Positions 17,308 through 26,570 of a DNA stretch of 41,593 nt are shown in pieces. The notes under the pieces are model-generated. The model saw only the letters and a list, made by a program, of their open reading frames with translations. It was not told the DNA's origin and made no database searches. The stretch's first letter is position 1; every line of letters starts with the position of its first letter. The position numbers and the translations under genes are program-made. The DNA is from Planctomycetaceae bacterium (GTDB lineage Bacteria; Planctomycetota; Planctomycetia; Pirellulales; Pirellulaceae), in the NCBI GenBank assembly GCA_021298315.1, contig JAJTFC010000052.1, forward strand, positions 1 through 41,593. Reading direction: 5' to 3'.

Positions 17308-20300
17308 ATGTTCTTCTCCCGACGTTCTGGTCGGTCTGGCAAATCAAGTGTCAAAGCCTTTCGAAGACTTATTCTCGAAGGTCTCGAAACACGGACCCTC
17401 ATGGCCAGCGATACCTACAGCGATCCGTTTGGTAATCTCTTGGGCTTTATACCCAAGCCACCTGCCGTCGATCGGTCGTGGGATTCCGGGATGGAAGGAA
17501 TGCCTAGCAATGGAAGCTCTGGCAATGGTAGTGGAGGTTCTTCAAATGGACCGGCGGGGTTTCTACCCCTGAGCGATACATTCAAGCTCCATAGTCGACC
17601 GACGGCCACCAAGGTCATCTACCTGGATTTTGACGGCTTTACTGCCAGGGGAACACCTTGGAATGCCTCTCGGGGCAGAGACCCAATTATTTCTCCGGCC
17701 TATGACCCAGCCGGAAACGGTGCCTCATTTACCGACAATGAACTCCGAGCAATTCAGACGATTTGGCAGCAGGTATCTGGGGATTTCGCTCCCTTTGATG
17801 TCAACGTAACGACGGAGGATCCCGGCGAGGCGGCTCTGGTCAATACAGGAGGAAGCGACGATCGTTGGGGCATTCGTGCGGTGATGACTCCCGATGACTT
17901 CCCAGCCCCTGGTGCCGGCGGTGTGGCCTACATCGGATCGTTCCGCTGGGGATATAACCAAGCCGGGGCGACCGATACTCCTTGCTACATTTTCAACAGT
18001 GTACCCGAGCAAGCATCCTTGGCTGTCAGCCACGAAGTTGGGCACTCTCTGGGACTTTCGCACGACGGAACCAACGCTTCGAATCCGTTTCAACAAAACG
18101 ATGCCTATTACTTCGGGCACGGCGGCAATGGTGAAACCAGTTGGGGCCCGCTCATGGGCGCACCCTATGACCGCAATGTGACGAGCTGGGATCGAGGCGA
18201 ATACCTCGGCAGCAACAACGGCGGTAGCAATGCAAATTACAATTCAGGTCCAGATGATATCGCGGTCATTATCAGTCCCGCCAATGGATTTGGTTTAGTG
18301 CCTGATGATCATGGCAATCAAGACACCCTCGCGTCGGAACTAACAGGACCGATCGATGCGAATGATCGCGTTCAGTTGACCAAGTTGGGTACGATCGAGA
18401 GTTCAAACGATCTGGATTTCTTCCAGTTTCAAGCGGGTTCGGGGACTCTCGATTTGACGATCGATCCTTACATTACCGAAGCTTGGACGCGGGCCGACGA
18501 CGGATCCTTTAGCTCCTCGATCGAATCTGCTCTCTTCAATACAAACTACTGGCCTGCGACTTCGAGTGCCAATCTAGACGTGGAAGCCAAACTCTATGAC
18601 GCGTCGGGGAACTTAGTTGCCACTTCCAATCCCAACGGCTTGCGCGCGTATTTCTCTGGGCTTCAAATCTCCGCAGGTATCTACTATCTGAGCATCGACG
18701 GAGTGGGATTTGGAAACCCCACAGCAAATCCTCCCGATGGATACACCGATTACGGTAGCATCGGACAGTACCTCATCACCGGCTCGATGCCCGTGGCCTT
18801 CGGTGTTGCTCTATCGAATGCTTCTTTGACCTATAGTGAAAATGAGCCGGCCAAACAAATCTCCTCGAGAGCCAAGGTGATCGATCTGGCACCAGGGGAC
18901 TACTCCTCGGGCTCGTTGTCGGTTGATATCACCCCCGCAGCAGGTGCCAGCGATGCGCTGACTTTGGACTACTCTTTGGTCAGTGGGCTCTCGGAAGTCA
19001 ATTCGGTATTGATTTTCAACGGGAACCAAATCGGCTCGATTCTTCGAGGTTCCGATACTTCCTTTGTCATCAACTTTACCTCACTGGCTACCAAAGAAGC
19101 CATCGAAGCGATTGTCGAGGCGATCCGGTTCGAGGCCCGTGGTGATTCTCCCGATACGACCAACCGAAGAATCGAAATCACCCTCAATAAAGGGAGTTTC
19201 CGCGGTGCGAGCTTCGTGAATCTTCGAGTCATCTCGATCAACGATTCGCCGCAAGCCACCACGAGTTTCATGGACGATGTCAATGAAGACGAACGCAGCC
19301 CCAAGGGAACGACAGTCTCGCAGATCATCCAGCGCGGCGTGATCGACCCAGATGGAACCCAAGGAACCGGAATCGTCGTTACCAGTGCTGGCTCAAGCAA
19401 TGGAATCTGGCAATACGAAGCCGGACTCGGATGGATCGATCTGGCGAATATTTCAACATCCTCAGGTCTGGTCTTAGGCCCATCAGCACGCCTTCGATTC
19501 ATCCCCGCACCGAACTACTTTGGCCCTGCACCAGACCTTAAGTACTACGCACTGGATCCTCTCTACCAAGGAGCCTTTAGTGGCCCAGGCGGACCGGTTC
19601 AAGTCGATATCCAATCGGTACTATCGCCCGATTCGATTTCTGTGGCGGCAGGCGAGATCAAGCAATCGATCCTTCCGGTCAACGACCCTCCGTTCTCCGT
19701 TCCACCCTTCCCGGTGGCAAGCGGTTTGCAAGACACCCCGCTTCTTTACGTCGTTCCAAACGGATTGTTCCAAGATATCGATGACCGATCGCTAAGCCTT
19801 ACGGCATACACCTCTCCAGGCGTCCCCCTACCTGCCTGGCTGAAATTCAACCCACAGACCAGAACCTTCAGCGGCACTCCTGGAAACCTCGATGTCGGTC
19901 AGCGACAAGTCTTCCTCAGAGCAACCGATGCTGCCGGAGCGTTCGCCGAATCCCCCTTTAACATCGATATCCTCAACATCAATGACGCTCCGACCAGCAT
20001 TGATCTAATCGGACAAAGCGTTCCGGAAAATAGCGTCGCTGCTCAATTAGGAAGACTGACTGCCGTCGATCCAGATCCAAACGACACGATCACTTGGACA
20101 ACAAACGATCCAAGGTTTGTGATCCAAGGGGACGTGCTGTCCTTGGCACCAAAGACCAGTTTCGATTTCGAGACCGCAAGTACCGTCAATGTCCTGATTC
20201 GTGCAACCGACAACGGGTCTCCCTCGCTGTTCTTGGAAAAGATCGTTTCAATCCAGGTTGCCGATGTCAATGAGTTCTCCCCGAGATTATCCCCAATCTC

Positions 20301-21522
20301 GATGAGTATCGCCGAGAACAATGCAAGCGGAGCCATTGTCGGCAGAGTCATCGCTACCGATGGCGATACCGCCAACCGAGTTCGCTATCGGTTCTTCGGT
20401 GCCGCTCCCTCGGAGTTCCTCCTCAATGCAGATACCGGGTTCCTCAGCGTCAAACCTGGTGTGAACCTCAATTATGAGTCAGTCCTGTCCTATCGATTCT
20501 TCGTAGAAGCCTACGACGATGGAGTCCCATCGCTTTCAACTTGGACCTCCGCTGAAGTCCAAGTTCTCGATGTCAACGAGGCGGCCCCAGTCATCGCGAC
20601 CGGTTCGTTGTCGGCCGCCGAAAGCATGCCCGTCGGTGTCCCGTTTGGCCGCGTGATTGCAACCGATGCGGATCGAACACCAACGGATCGACCAGCCATC
20701 CTATTCTCACTACTACCGACCGAAACTCGTTTCACGATCAATGCCACCAGCGGTGACCTGAGCGTCGCTCAAGTCGGCGTGCTGGACTTTGAACGAAGCC
20801 CATTCGAGTCCGTTACGGTCATCGCATCCGATACGGGAAACCCAAGTCTATCGAGCCAGAGGACGCTACGAATCCAAGTCCTCAACGTCAACGAACCACC
20901 CACTTCGATCACCGTCGAAAAGAGTCTTGTACCTTCGAACATCACTGGATTGGATCTTGGACGCATCTTGGTCGAAGACCCCGATGGTCCGACAAGCTAC
21001 GCCTTCACCTCACTGGACTCTCGATTTGAGGTTCTGGGAGATAAATTGGTCTTTAAGTCCCAAGAGTATTTCAAGGATACCGACCCGATCCTCACCAATG
21101 TCCCACTGCTGGTCAACGACATCACCGGTGGATCGTTCCTTCGTTTGAGCGTAACGCTCGAACGAATCCCCAATAATGCAGTTTGGCAAAACCCAACACT
21201 TCGATGGGACGTGGATCGAAGCGGTGCGGTCACTCCGTTGGACGTGCTTTTGCTCATCGATGCGATCAATGCCAACCCAATTGGCGACCTGCCGATGCCT
21301 CGAAGTGGCCAGTCTCTTGGACTGCCTGACGTCGATGTCGACGGTGATGGCAAGCTGACCCCGCTGGATGTCCTCTCGACGATCAATCGTCTCAATGGCA
21401 CCGGTGCTCTCGGGGAAGGGGAACGGGAAGCAGAACGGGTTGATCCGTTGGCCGCTGACTCTCTGTTTGCAGAAATCGGTTCACAAAGCGACCCGCTCCG
21501 CACGCGAAATCGCCGTCGCTAA
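17308..21522 (+). CDS. Giant secreted metzincin / cadherin-like / dockerin protein
   Basis: A 1404-residue surface protein from the ATG at 17308; the frame is open from a GTG at 17194, but the shorter start gives the usual basic leader. Domains in order: LEGLETRTLMA at 23-33 (planctomycete-extracellular/LEPR-XLL type); a metalloprotease-like domain (about 90-330) with HEVGHSLGLSH at 242-252, the full HExxHxxGxxH metzincin zinc site; a beta-sandwich resembling the bacterial pre-peptidase C-terminal domain (about 340-490); several cadherin/Ig-like modules with D-x-N-E/D linkers (about 490-1290); and a two-repeat dockerin-type Ca2+ module (about 1295-1364) with DVDRSGAVTPLDVLLLI and DVDGDGKLTPLDVLSTI. 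A protease role at the cell surface is inferred. No cohesin partner is in the window. Confidence 0.85.
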   Translation: MFFSRRSGRSGKSSVKAFRRLILEGLETRTLMASDTYSDPFGNLLGFIPKPPAVDRSWDSGMEGMPSNGSSGNGSGGSSNGPAGFLPLSDTFKLHSRPTATKVIYLDFDGFTARGTPWNASRGRDPIISPAYDPAGNGASFTDNELRAIQTIWQQVSGDFAPFDVNVTTEDPGEAALVNTGGSDDRWGIRAVMTPDDFPAPGAGGVAYIGSFRWGYNQAGATDTPCYIFNSVPEQASLAVSHEVGHSLGLSHDGTNASNPFQQNDAYYFGHGGNGETSWGPLMGAPYDRNVTSWDRGEYLGSNNGGSNANYNSGPDDIAVIISPANGFGLVPDDHGNQDTLASELTGPIDANDRVQLTKLGTIESSNDLDFFQFQAGSGTLDLTIDPYITEAWTRADDGSFSSSIESALFNTNYWPATSSANLDVEAKLYDASGNLVATSNPNGLRAYFSGLQISAGIYYLSIDGVGFGNPTANPPDGYTDYGSIGQYLITGSMPVAFGVALSNASLTYSENEPAKQISSRAKVIDLAPGDYSSGSLSVDITPAAGASDALTLDYSLVSGLSEVNSVLIFNGNQIGSILRGSDTSFVINFTSLATKEAIEAIVEAIRFEARGDSPDTTNRRIEITLNKGSFRGASFVNLRVISINDSPQATTSFMDDVNEDERSPKGTTVSQIIQRGVIDPDGTQGTGIVVTSAGSSNGIWQYEAGLGWIDLANISTSSGLVLGPSARLRFIPAPNYFGPAPDLKYYALDPLYQGAFSGPGGPVQVDIQSVLSPDSISVAAGEIKQSILPVNDPPFSVPPFPVASGLQDTPLLYVVPNGLFQDIDDRSLSLTAYTSPGVPLPAWLKFNPQTRTFSGTPGNLDVGQRQVFLRATDAAGAFAESPFNIDILNINDAPTSIDLIGQSVPENSVAAQLGRLTAVDPDPNDTITWTTNDPRFVIQGDVLSLAPKTSFDFETASTVNVLIRATDNGSPSLFLEKIVSIQVADVNEFSPRLSPISMSIAENNASGAIVGRVIATDGDTANRVRYRFFGAAPSEFLLNADTGFLSVKPGVNLNYESVLSYRFFVEAYDDGVPSLSTWTSAEVQVLDVNEAAPVIATGSLSAAESMPVGVPFGRVIATDADRTPTDRPAILFSLLPTETRFTINATSGDLSVAQVGVLDFERSPFESVTVIASDTGNPSLSSQRTLRIQVLNVNEPPTSITVEKSLVPSNITGLDLGRILVEDPDGPTSYAFTSLDSRFEVLGDKLVFKSQEYFKDTDPILTNVPLLVNDITGGSFLRLSVTLERIPNNAVWQNPTLRWDVDRSGAVTPLDVLLLIDAINANPIGDLPMPRSGQSLGLPDVDVDGDGKLTPLDVLSTINRLNGTGALGEGEREAERVDPLAADSLFAEIGSQSDPLRTRNRRR

Positions 21523-21697
21523 CCGATCGGAAGTTCCGTCTGACCAAAAGATGCTAGCATTCCAACCCGGTAATCTGCGTGGACTCTGCAGGGCCGGTTG
21601 GAGCGATTGGATTTGTAGTGACGATCCAGTCGATTCTAAGAGATGCCAGGATAAATCCAACTCGGTTGGATCGGCGGAACAATACAAGGGTCACAAA

Positions 21698-22174
21698 ATG
21701 AAACGCGGACTTTTTTCACTCGCACTCCTAGCCTTGTCCATCGTTGGCTCGACCGGGTGCGTTGGTTTGCATCGAGGACATGGCTGGGGACATCGCAACG
21801 CGTGCAACACATGCAACGGACCGATTGGATGCCGCCCTTGCCGAATCGGATGGCAGCGTGGTGGTACCGATTACGGGGCTCACCTATCGCATTCGGGTTC
21901 CCACTGCTTTGACGGTACGCACAAAGGTCTGCTCCATGGCGGTGGCGGTCTTCACGGTGGTGGGGGGCTTCATGGCGGTGGCATGCTAGCTGGCTTGCAT
22001 GGGGCTGGCGGTGGCTTGCACGGGGCCGGCAACGGTGGCATGACACACGCTCAGTATCGGGCCGATGATCAAGTCGGTTCGGGAGTCACTGGCCCGACGG
22101 TCGCTTATCCGTACTACACCACGCGTGGTCCTAGAGACTTCTTGCTCGACAATCCGCCGAGCATCGGTCGCTAA
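21698..22174 (+). CDS. Gly/His-rich lipoprotein with paired CxxC motifs
   Basis: A 158-residue protein starting at the ATG at 21698; the frame opens much earlier inside the upstream gene's tail, but only this start gives a signal sequence. A hydrophobic leader ends in the lipobox GSTGC, with Cys21 as the predicted lipidated residue. The mature protein has CNTC-x5-CRPC (two CxxC pairs), then a stretch of near-repeats of LHGGGG / LHGAGG, and a C-terminus with PYYTTRGPRDFLLDNPP. His and Cys spacing suggests metal binding, but no family is recognised. It ends 5 bp before the convergent ilvE stop. Confidence 0.75.
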   Translation: MKRGLFSLALLALSIVGSTGCVGLHRGHGWGHRNACNTCNGPIGCRPCRIGWQRGGTDYGAHLSHSGSHCFDGTHKGLLHGGGGLHGGGGLHGGGMLAGLHGAGGGLHGAGNGGMTHAQYRADDQVGSGVTGPTVAYPYYTTRGPRDFLLDNPPSIGR

Positions 22175-22179
22175 TCGGA

Positions 22180-23037
22180 TTACCGAACCACGAGCTTCTT
22201 GAATTCGCCCATCAAGAAGCGGGTGGTCTTACCGACTTTGCCGTCTCCGATCGGACGGCTATCGATGCTGACTACGGGGATGACTTCTGCGGCACTGCCC
22301 GTCAAGAAGCATTCATCGGCGACAAGTAGATCGTGACGGGTGAGTGTAGACTCGCTGGCTGGAATCTTCAACTCGCGGGCCAATTCTAAAATTGCATTTC
22401 GGGTGATCCCTTCGAGGATTCCCGCGTCGGTCGGCGGAGTCATCAACTGACCTTTCTTGACGATGAATATGTTGTCGCCTGTGCACTCGGCGACCTCCCC
22501 TTTATGGTTGAGCATGATCGCTTCCATGCACCCGGCCTGTAGACCTTCGATCTTGGCCATGATGTTGTTGAGATAATTCAGTGACTTGATCCGTGGACTC
22601 AGCGCAGCCGGATGGTTACGGATCGTCGAGGCGGTGATGATTTTGAGTCCCTCGTCGTAGTACTTCCGATCATACAATGCGATCAGATCGACGATGATGA
22701 TGACTTGCGGGTCGGAAGTGCGATTGGGGTCCAATCCCAACGAACCAGCACCGCGGGTAATGACCAATCGGATGTAGGAATCGGTCAGGCCGCTGAGTTT
22801 GACGGTGTTGTTGACAGCGTCGATCATCTCCTGCTTGGACATCGGAATCGTCAGCAGGATCGCTCGGGCCGACTCGTATAGCCGATCGATGTGCTCAACG
22901 AGCCGAAAAACATTGCCCGAATAAGTCCGCATCCCTTCAAAGACCCCATCGCCGTAGAGCAGGCCGTGATCGTAGACGCTGATTTTCGCGTCTTCTTTGC
23001 TGTAGTATTTTCCGTTGATGTAGATTTGAGGCGACAT
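22180..23037 (-). CDS. ilvE: Branched-chain amino acid aminotransferase (class IV)
   Basis: PLP-dependent fold-type IV aminotransferase, 285 residues. DHGLLYGDGVFEGMRTY at the N-terminus is the class IV signature region. Lys151 in SPRIKSLNYLNN is the PLP lysine. The AECTGDNIFIVKKG and TPPTDAGILEGITR blocks are the conserved cofactor and substrate segments of IlvE. It should carry out the last step of Ile/Leu/Val synthesis; D-amino-acid aminotransferases share the fold, so the precise substrate is not certain. The ATG is at 23037. The gene is convergent with the lipoprotein and divergent from pyrH across 229 bp that must hold both promoters. Confidence 0.9.
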   Translation of the reverse strand: MSPQIYINGKYYSKEDAKISVYDHGLLYGDGVFEGMRTYSGNVFRLVEHIDRLYESARAILLTIPMSKQEMIDAVNNTVKLSGLTDSYIRLVITRGAGSLGLDPNRTSDPQVIIIVDLIALYDRKYYDEGLKIITASTIRNHPAALSPRIKSLNYLNNIMAKIEGLQAGCMEAIMLNHKGEVAECTGDNIFIVKKGQLMTPPTDAGILEGITRNAILELARELKIPASESTLTRHDLLVADECFLTGSAAEVIPVVSIDSRPIGDGKVGKTTRFLMGEFKKLVVR

Positions 23038-23266
23038 TTTCAGGATCTTTCGGTGAGCTGGTAATGGATTGTTTTTTGAGGCCTTTTCGCTGGGATCAAC
23101 CCGTTTGAGTCGATCACAGTAGACTAGCCGGAAACCCTCGGGTCGGAAAGGGTAAGGGACTCGTTGAATTCTGAAATTCCGGCTATGATACTCCTCGATC
23201 TAGGGGGCTTCTTTTTCAAGCCCTTTGCGACCGATCGAATCCCTTTGAAACTTTGGCCAAATCCAC

Positions 23267-24055
23267 ATGGGCGACAGCGACTCTTCCAGTTCAACCCCTC
23301 CTCATTACCACCGTGTGATCCTCAAACTCTCGGGAGAGAGTCTTGCTCATGCTGGCGAACGGGGCATCAGCATGGATGAGGTGACAGCCATCGCACAGCA
23401 AATCAAATCGGCGCATGCACTTGGATGCCAAATCGCCGTCGTCGTCGGTGGAGGCAACATCCTGCGAGGTGCCCAATTCAAAGGATCTAGCGGTGAAAAG
23501 ATCCAGGAAGCAACCGCCCACTACATGGGCATGTTGGCAACAGTGATCAATGCCTTGGCCTTGCAAGACGCCCTCGAAGCGATCGGGATCAACACCCGCG
23601 TCATGTCGGCGATCAAGATGGATGGCGTGGCTGAACCTTTTATCCGTCGACGTGCGATCCGACATCTAGAAAAAGGGCGTATCGTGATCCTTGCCGCTGG
23701 AACCGGTGCACCCTTTGTGACGACCGATACCTGTGCTGCCAACCGAGGCCTCGAACTCGATGCCGACATCGTCTTAAAAGCCACCCGGGTCGATGGTGTC
23801 TACAGCGAAGACCCCGAAAAAAACCCTCATGCAATCCTGTATCGCGAATTGGACTACGATACGGTCATCGAGAAAAATCTCAAAGTCATGGACTCGACAG
23901 CCATCGCACAATGCCGCACACACCAACTCCCAATCTTGATCTTCAACTTCAAGAAGCAAGGGAACATCGTCAAAGCCATCAGTGGACAACGCGTCGGTAC
24001 GAGAATCTCGCCCAGAATAAACCCTGGCGAGAGTATTGTCGTCAATGCCAACTAG
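23267..24055 (+). CDS. pyrH: Uridylate kinase (UMP kinase) PyrH
   Basis: Phosphorylates UMP to UDP; amino-acid-kinase fold, hexameric, cytoplasmic. The N-terminus has a short Ser-rich extension (SDSSSSTPP) before [21 protein letters not shown], the [19 protein letters not shown] region (in part) and [10 protein letters not shown] follow, with DGVYSEDP as the nucleotide-binding segment. At 262 residues it is about 20 longer than the E. coli enzyme, mostly because of the leader. The ATG at 23267 has no clear Shine-Dalgarno. It is followed 32 bp later by frr, the usual bacterial pyrH-frr pair, but rpsB and tsf are not upstream. Confidence 0.95.
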   Translation: MGDSDSSSSTPPHYHRVILKLSGESLAHAGERGISMDEVTAIAQQIKSAHALGCQIAVVVGGGNILRGAQFKGSSGEKIQEATAHYMGMLATVINALALQDALEAIGINTRVMSAIKMDGVAEPFIRRRAIRHLEKGRIVILAAGTGAPFVTTDTCAANRGLELDADIVLKATRVDGVYSEDPEKNPHAILYRELDYDTVIEKNLKVMDSTAIAQCRTHQLPILIFNFKKQGNIVKAISGQRVGTRISPRINPGESIVVNAN

Positions 24056-24087
24056 ACCCCATACTTAACCTCTGGAGACTCTAAACT

Positions 24088-24648
24088 ATGTCCGTCGAAG
24101 ATACACTTTTGGACGCCGAAGAACGCATGGATAAGGCCCTTGCACACCTGAAACAAAACCTCGCAGGTATCCGCACCGGACGAGCCGCCCCAGGACTTCT
24201 AGACTCGGTCAAGGTCAATGCCTACGGCTCGCTCACACCGCTTAAGCAACTGGCGAGCGTCGCTGCTCCAGAACCCCAGCAACTGGTGATCAAGCCCTTC
24301 GATACTTCCCTCATCAAAGACATCGAAAAAGGGATCGTCGCAAGCGAACTGGGTCTCAATCCCCAAAGCGACGGACGAATCATCCGAATCAACATTCCAC
24401 CCCTTAGCACCGACACCCGCAAGAAACTCGTCGCCCGCATCAAAGAACTCGCCGAGGAAGCCAAGGTTTCGATTCGAAACGTCCGCCGCGATGCCAACAA
24501 AGCGGTCGAAACAGCCGAGAAAGAGAAAACCATCTCTGAAGACGAGCGAGATTCGGCCAAGGAAGATGTCCAAGAGATGACCAAGAAATACGAAGACGAA
24601 GTCTCCGAACTGGCCAAAGCCCGTGAATCGGACGTGATGGAACAATAA
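24088..24648 (+). CDS. frr: Ribosome recycling factor
   Basis: Releases ribosomes from mRNA after termination, together with EF-G. Its 186 residues match the usual 185. The sequence shows the RRF pattern: M-x-K-A-x-x-x-L, then LAGIRTGRAAPGLLDSV near residue 27, PFDTSLIKDIEKGI, and the C-terminal helix with RNVRRDANKAVE. GGAG sits ten bases before the ATG. It is co-transcribed with pyrH. A fragment of an unrelated gene follows 5 bp after the stop. Confidence 0.96.
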   Translation: MSVEDTLLDAEERMDKALAHLKQNLAGIRTGRAAPGLLDSVKVNAYGSLTPLKQLASVAAPEPQQLVIKPFDTSLIKDIEKGIVASELGLNPQSDGRIIRINIPPLSTDTRKKLVARIKELAEEAKVSIRNVRRDANKAVETAEKEKTISEDERDSAKEDVQEMTKKYEDEVSELAKARESDVMEQ

Positions 24649-24653
24649 ACGAC

Positions 24654-24887
24654 GTGTGTTTTGGTAACAGCGATGGCGACTTGGCGATGCTTCAGTACAC
24701 GACCATCGGCAATCCCCGTCCGAGCTTTGGAGCGATCGTGCACCATACCGACGAAGTTCGAGAGTATCTCTACGACTCGGCTCCCAAGAGTTCCGGAAAA
24801 CTCATCGAGGCCTTGGCCGAGGCCCCCAAGCAAGGGTGGCACGTGATCGACATGAAGCTCGATTGGGCTCAAGTCTATTCCGAGTAA
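24654..24887 (+). pseudogene. C-terminal remnant of a HAD-family hydrolase
   Basis: Opens at a GTG 5 bp after the frr stop and encodes 77 residues. The sequence resembles only the end of a family of HAD hydrolases of roughly 300 residues. FGNSDGDLAMLQ is HAD motif IV. Next come VHHTD-x3-EY-like residues (VHHTDEVREYLYD) and a tail ending GWHVIDMKLDWAQVY, matching the GWTVVDMKxDW ending known from that family. The nucleophile DxD motif, the cap and motifs II-III are all absent, so it cannot be an active phosphatase. It is most simply a 5'-truncated gene, although the intact 77-codon frame leaves retention as a small protein possible. Confidence 0.6.
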
Positions 24888-24890
24888 ACT

Positions 24891-25397
24891 TTAACGCTTC
24901 GCAGGGATCCGAAACCGCAGCAACAACCCGGTAACCCACAGGGCCGTGAAGCCCAAGAAGCAGGCCATCAGCGTCCAGAAACCCAGCGGGTTCAAGTTGC
25001 CACCTCTTTGGTTTGCTAGATAGGTCAGATGGTTCATAGCCAAGAAGAAAAAGGACATGGCTAGCGAAAAAGCGGCTGTGGATCTCGCCACGAAAGCGAT
25101 CGAGGCCTCGCGTCGCTCAGGTGCCAGCCAGAACTCTCGATGCGGGATATTGATAAGCTGCGAGGGGATGAAATAGATCGCATAAGCGATCCCGAGAAAG
25201 ATCGCAGGCAAGAGCGTTTCAAGACCGACCATCATCAGCGCAGCGTTGTCGCGATGCATCCACCCATTGGGTTTGCCAGCACCGTCAAAGTGCGTAGCGA
25301 CCCGTTCTGGCAAGCGTTGCCAATAGAGGAATTGCTGCAGCAGGGAGACGAGCCAGAGGATCAGCTGAGCGATAGCTATATTGCGAATATTAAACAC
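24891..25397 (-). CDS. DUF1648-type integral membrane protein
   Basis: A 168-residue membrane protein with about four transmembrane helices (near 3-22, 53-75, 104-126 and 137-160). Between the first two is LPERVATHFDGAGKPNGW, the signature of the DUF1648 family (small membrane proteins, some next to SdpI-type immunity factors). The function is unknown. The ATG at 25397 is the natural start. Its stop is 3 bp from the end of the HAD remnant, so the two are convergent and tightly packed. Confidence 0.8.
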   Translation of the reverse strand: MFNIRNIAIAQLILWLVSLLQQFLYWQRLPERVATHFDGAGKPNGWMHRDNAALMMVGLETLLPAIFLGIAYAIYFIPSQLINIPHREFWLAPERREASIAFVARSTAAFSLAMSFFFLAMNHLTYLANQRGGNLNPLGFWTLMACFLGFTALWVTGLLLRFRIPAKR

Positions 25398-25866
25398 AAT
25401 CGTACTTCCATCCTTTTAGGTTCCTTCGGCAATTATTGTGGCTAAAACCGATGGAATTCGTGTGCGTACTCGTGCTCGGATAATGGGAACTCCTCTTCGG
25501 TAGCCTGCTAAACTCCTTCCGAGCACGTGCACCGTTTCACTGAGCACAAGCACAGAGCGGACTTGAAACTGTACACCTGAAAGCCTAGCACCTCAAGGTG
25601 CGGATCATCATCATCGCTATCGCATTACCTACTTCGCAAAGCCCTTTGGGGGGTCGGCCTGTCCGGTTTGGAGGGTGGGGAAACGCAACCCGATGCGTCT
25701 TGCCTACCCCTATCAATCGACAGCCGCTAAAGGATGCTTTGTAACGATTCTACGCATTGTGATCGCCCGCTTAGGATGTTTGCTCCGATCGTGTCGTTTC
25801 TGCCGAAATAACGCTAACGATGTGGATCTGATGCGTTGTCGTAAAACCAGCCATGGAGGGCTGATC
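25398..25866. other. Intergenic region with decayed dispersed repeat
   Basis: No supported gene in 469 bases: a plus-strand frame from 25675 runs into the exported protein below, but its first 64 codons are Arg/Cys-rich and precede the signal peptide. The left part holds a decayed copy of the GTACTCG repeat. A short hairpin GCACC-TCAA-GGTGC lies near 25589-25602. This stretch should also carry divergent promoters for the DUF1648 gene and the exported protein, but no clear boxes were seen. Confidence 0.5.
25460..25556 (+). repeat. Decayed copy of the dispersed GTACTCG repeat, with inverted arms
   Basis: The left arm at 25460-25479 contains GCGTACTCGTGCTCGG. The right arm at 25519-25550 (CCGAGCACGTGCACCG, then ACTGAGCACAAG) follows the purU-end copy word for word with T-to-C differences. 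CGTGCTCGG (25471-25479) and CCGAGCACG (25519-25527) are a perfect 9-bp inverted repeat, so the element can fold. It is more diverged than the other copies. Confidence 0.5.
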
Positions 25867-26463
25867 ATGCGATGGGTTTGCTTAAGCTTGGCGATCTTAA
25901 CCATTCCAGCAACGGGTTATGCGCAAGAGGCCCAAGGTCCGGTGCGTGTGTCCTTTAGGCCCCCCTCTTTGGAAGACATCTCAGCCGATCCGCAGGGCCA
26001 AATCATCCGGGTCCCCACCGATGGAACCGCTGCTGAATCCAGGCCTGTGCAAGCCGCTCCGAAACGATCGCTTCAACTCGGCAATCGCGACGATTCACGA
26101 GCCGAATCGTACTCGCTGGAAAATCGTGGCGTGGAAACTCCTACCGGTAAAAAGACGGGGCGCTATTGCACCGACGGGATGCAACGGGCAGGATACCCTT
26201 GGATGCCTGGAATCTTTGCCACCTTGGGAACAGACCCCCAACACACGGTCGGATACGTCGGTGGCTCGACTCCTTTCAAAGGCCCTTACAGCGGTGTGCT
26301 ACAGGGTGAATGCAAAAGGCCAACCGAGGGCACCTTTGGCTACGACTACACTGGACTCCATTTCAAGCGGAATACTTGGTTGCTTTGGACCCACGGTCGG
26401 CGAGAGCAAGGTGGATTGGGACGCTACGAAACCGATGGTCCTCGCATTCTGCCGGAGAAGTAA
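25867..26463 (+). CDS. Exported hypothetical protein, 198 residues
   Basis: From the ATG at 25867 the protein opens with a clear signal peptide, MRWVCLSLAILTIPATGYAQ, cleaved after AQ or just before. The mature part begins with a flexible region rich in Pro/Arg/Gln. It continues with an aromatic- and Gly-rich C-terminal half containing CTDGMQRAGYPWM, GYVGGSTPFKGPYSG and GTFGYDYTGLHF. I do not recognise the family. Two cysteines in the mature chain (in RYCTDG and GECKR) could form a disulfide. It is followed 107 bp later by a membrane protein on the same strand. Confidence 0.65.
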   Translation: MRWVCLSLAILTIPATGYAQEAQGPVRVSFRPPSLEDISADPQGQIIRVPTDGTAAESRPVQAAPKRSLQLGNRDDSRAESYSLENRGVETPTGKKTGRYCTDGMQRAGYPWMPGIFATLGTDPQHTVGYVGGSTPFKGPYSGVLQGECKRPTEGTFGYDYTGLHFKRNTWLLWTHGRREQGGLGRYETDGPRILPEK

Positions 26464-26570
26464 GCTCACAGGGGCTCCCGGGGCGAACCGAACCACCTGA
26501 CGTTGCGTATTGACGCTGGCCGCCGATCGGATTCGGGGCAAGTCAAAACCGTGATTTTCCCATAGAACCC

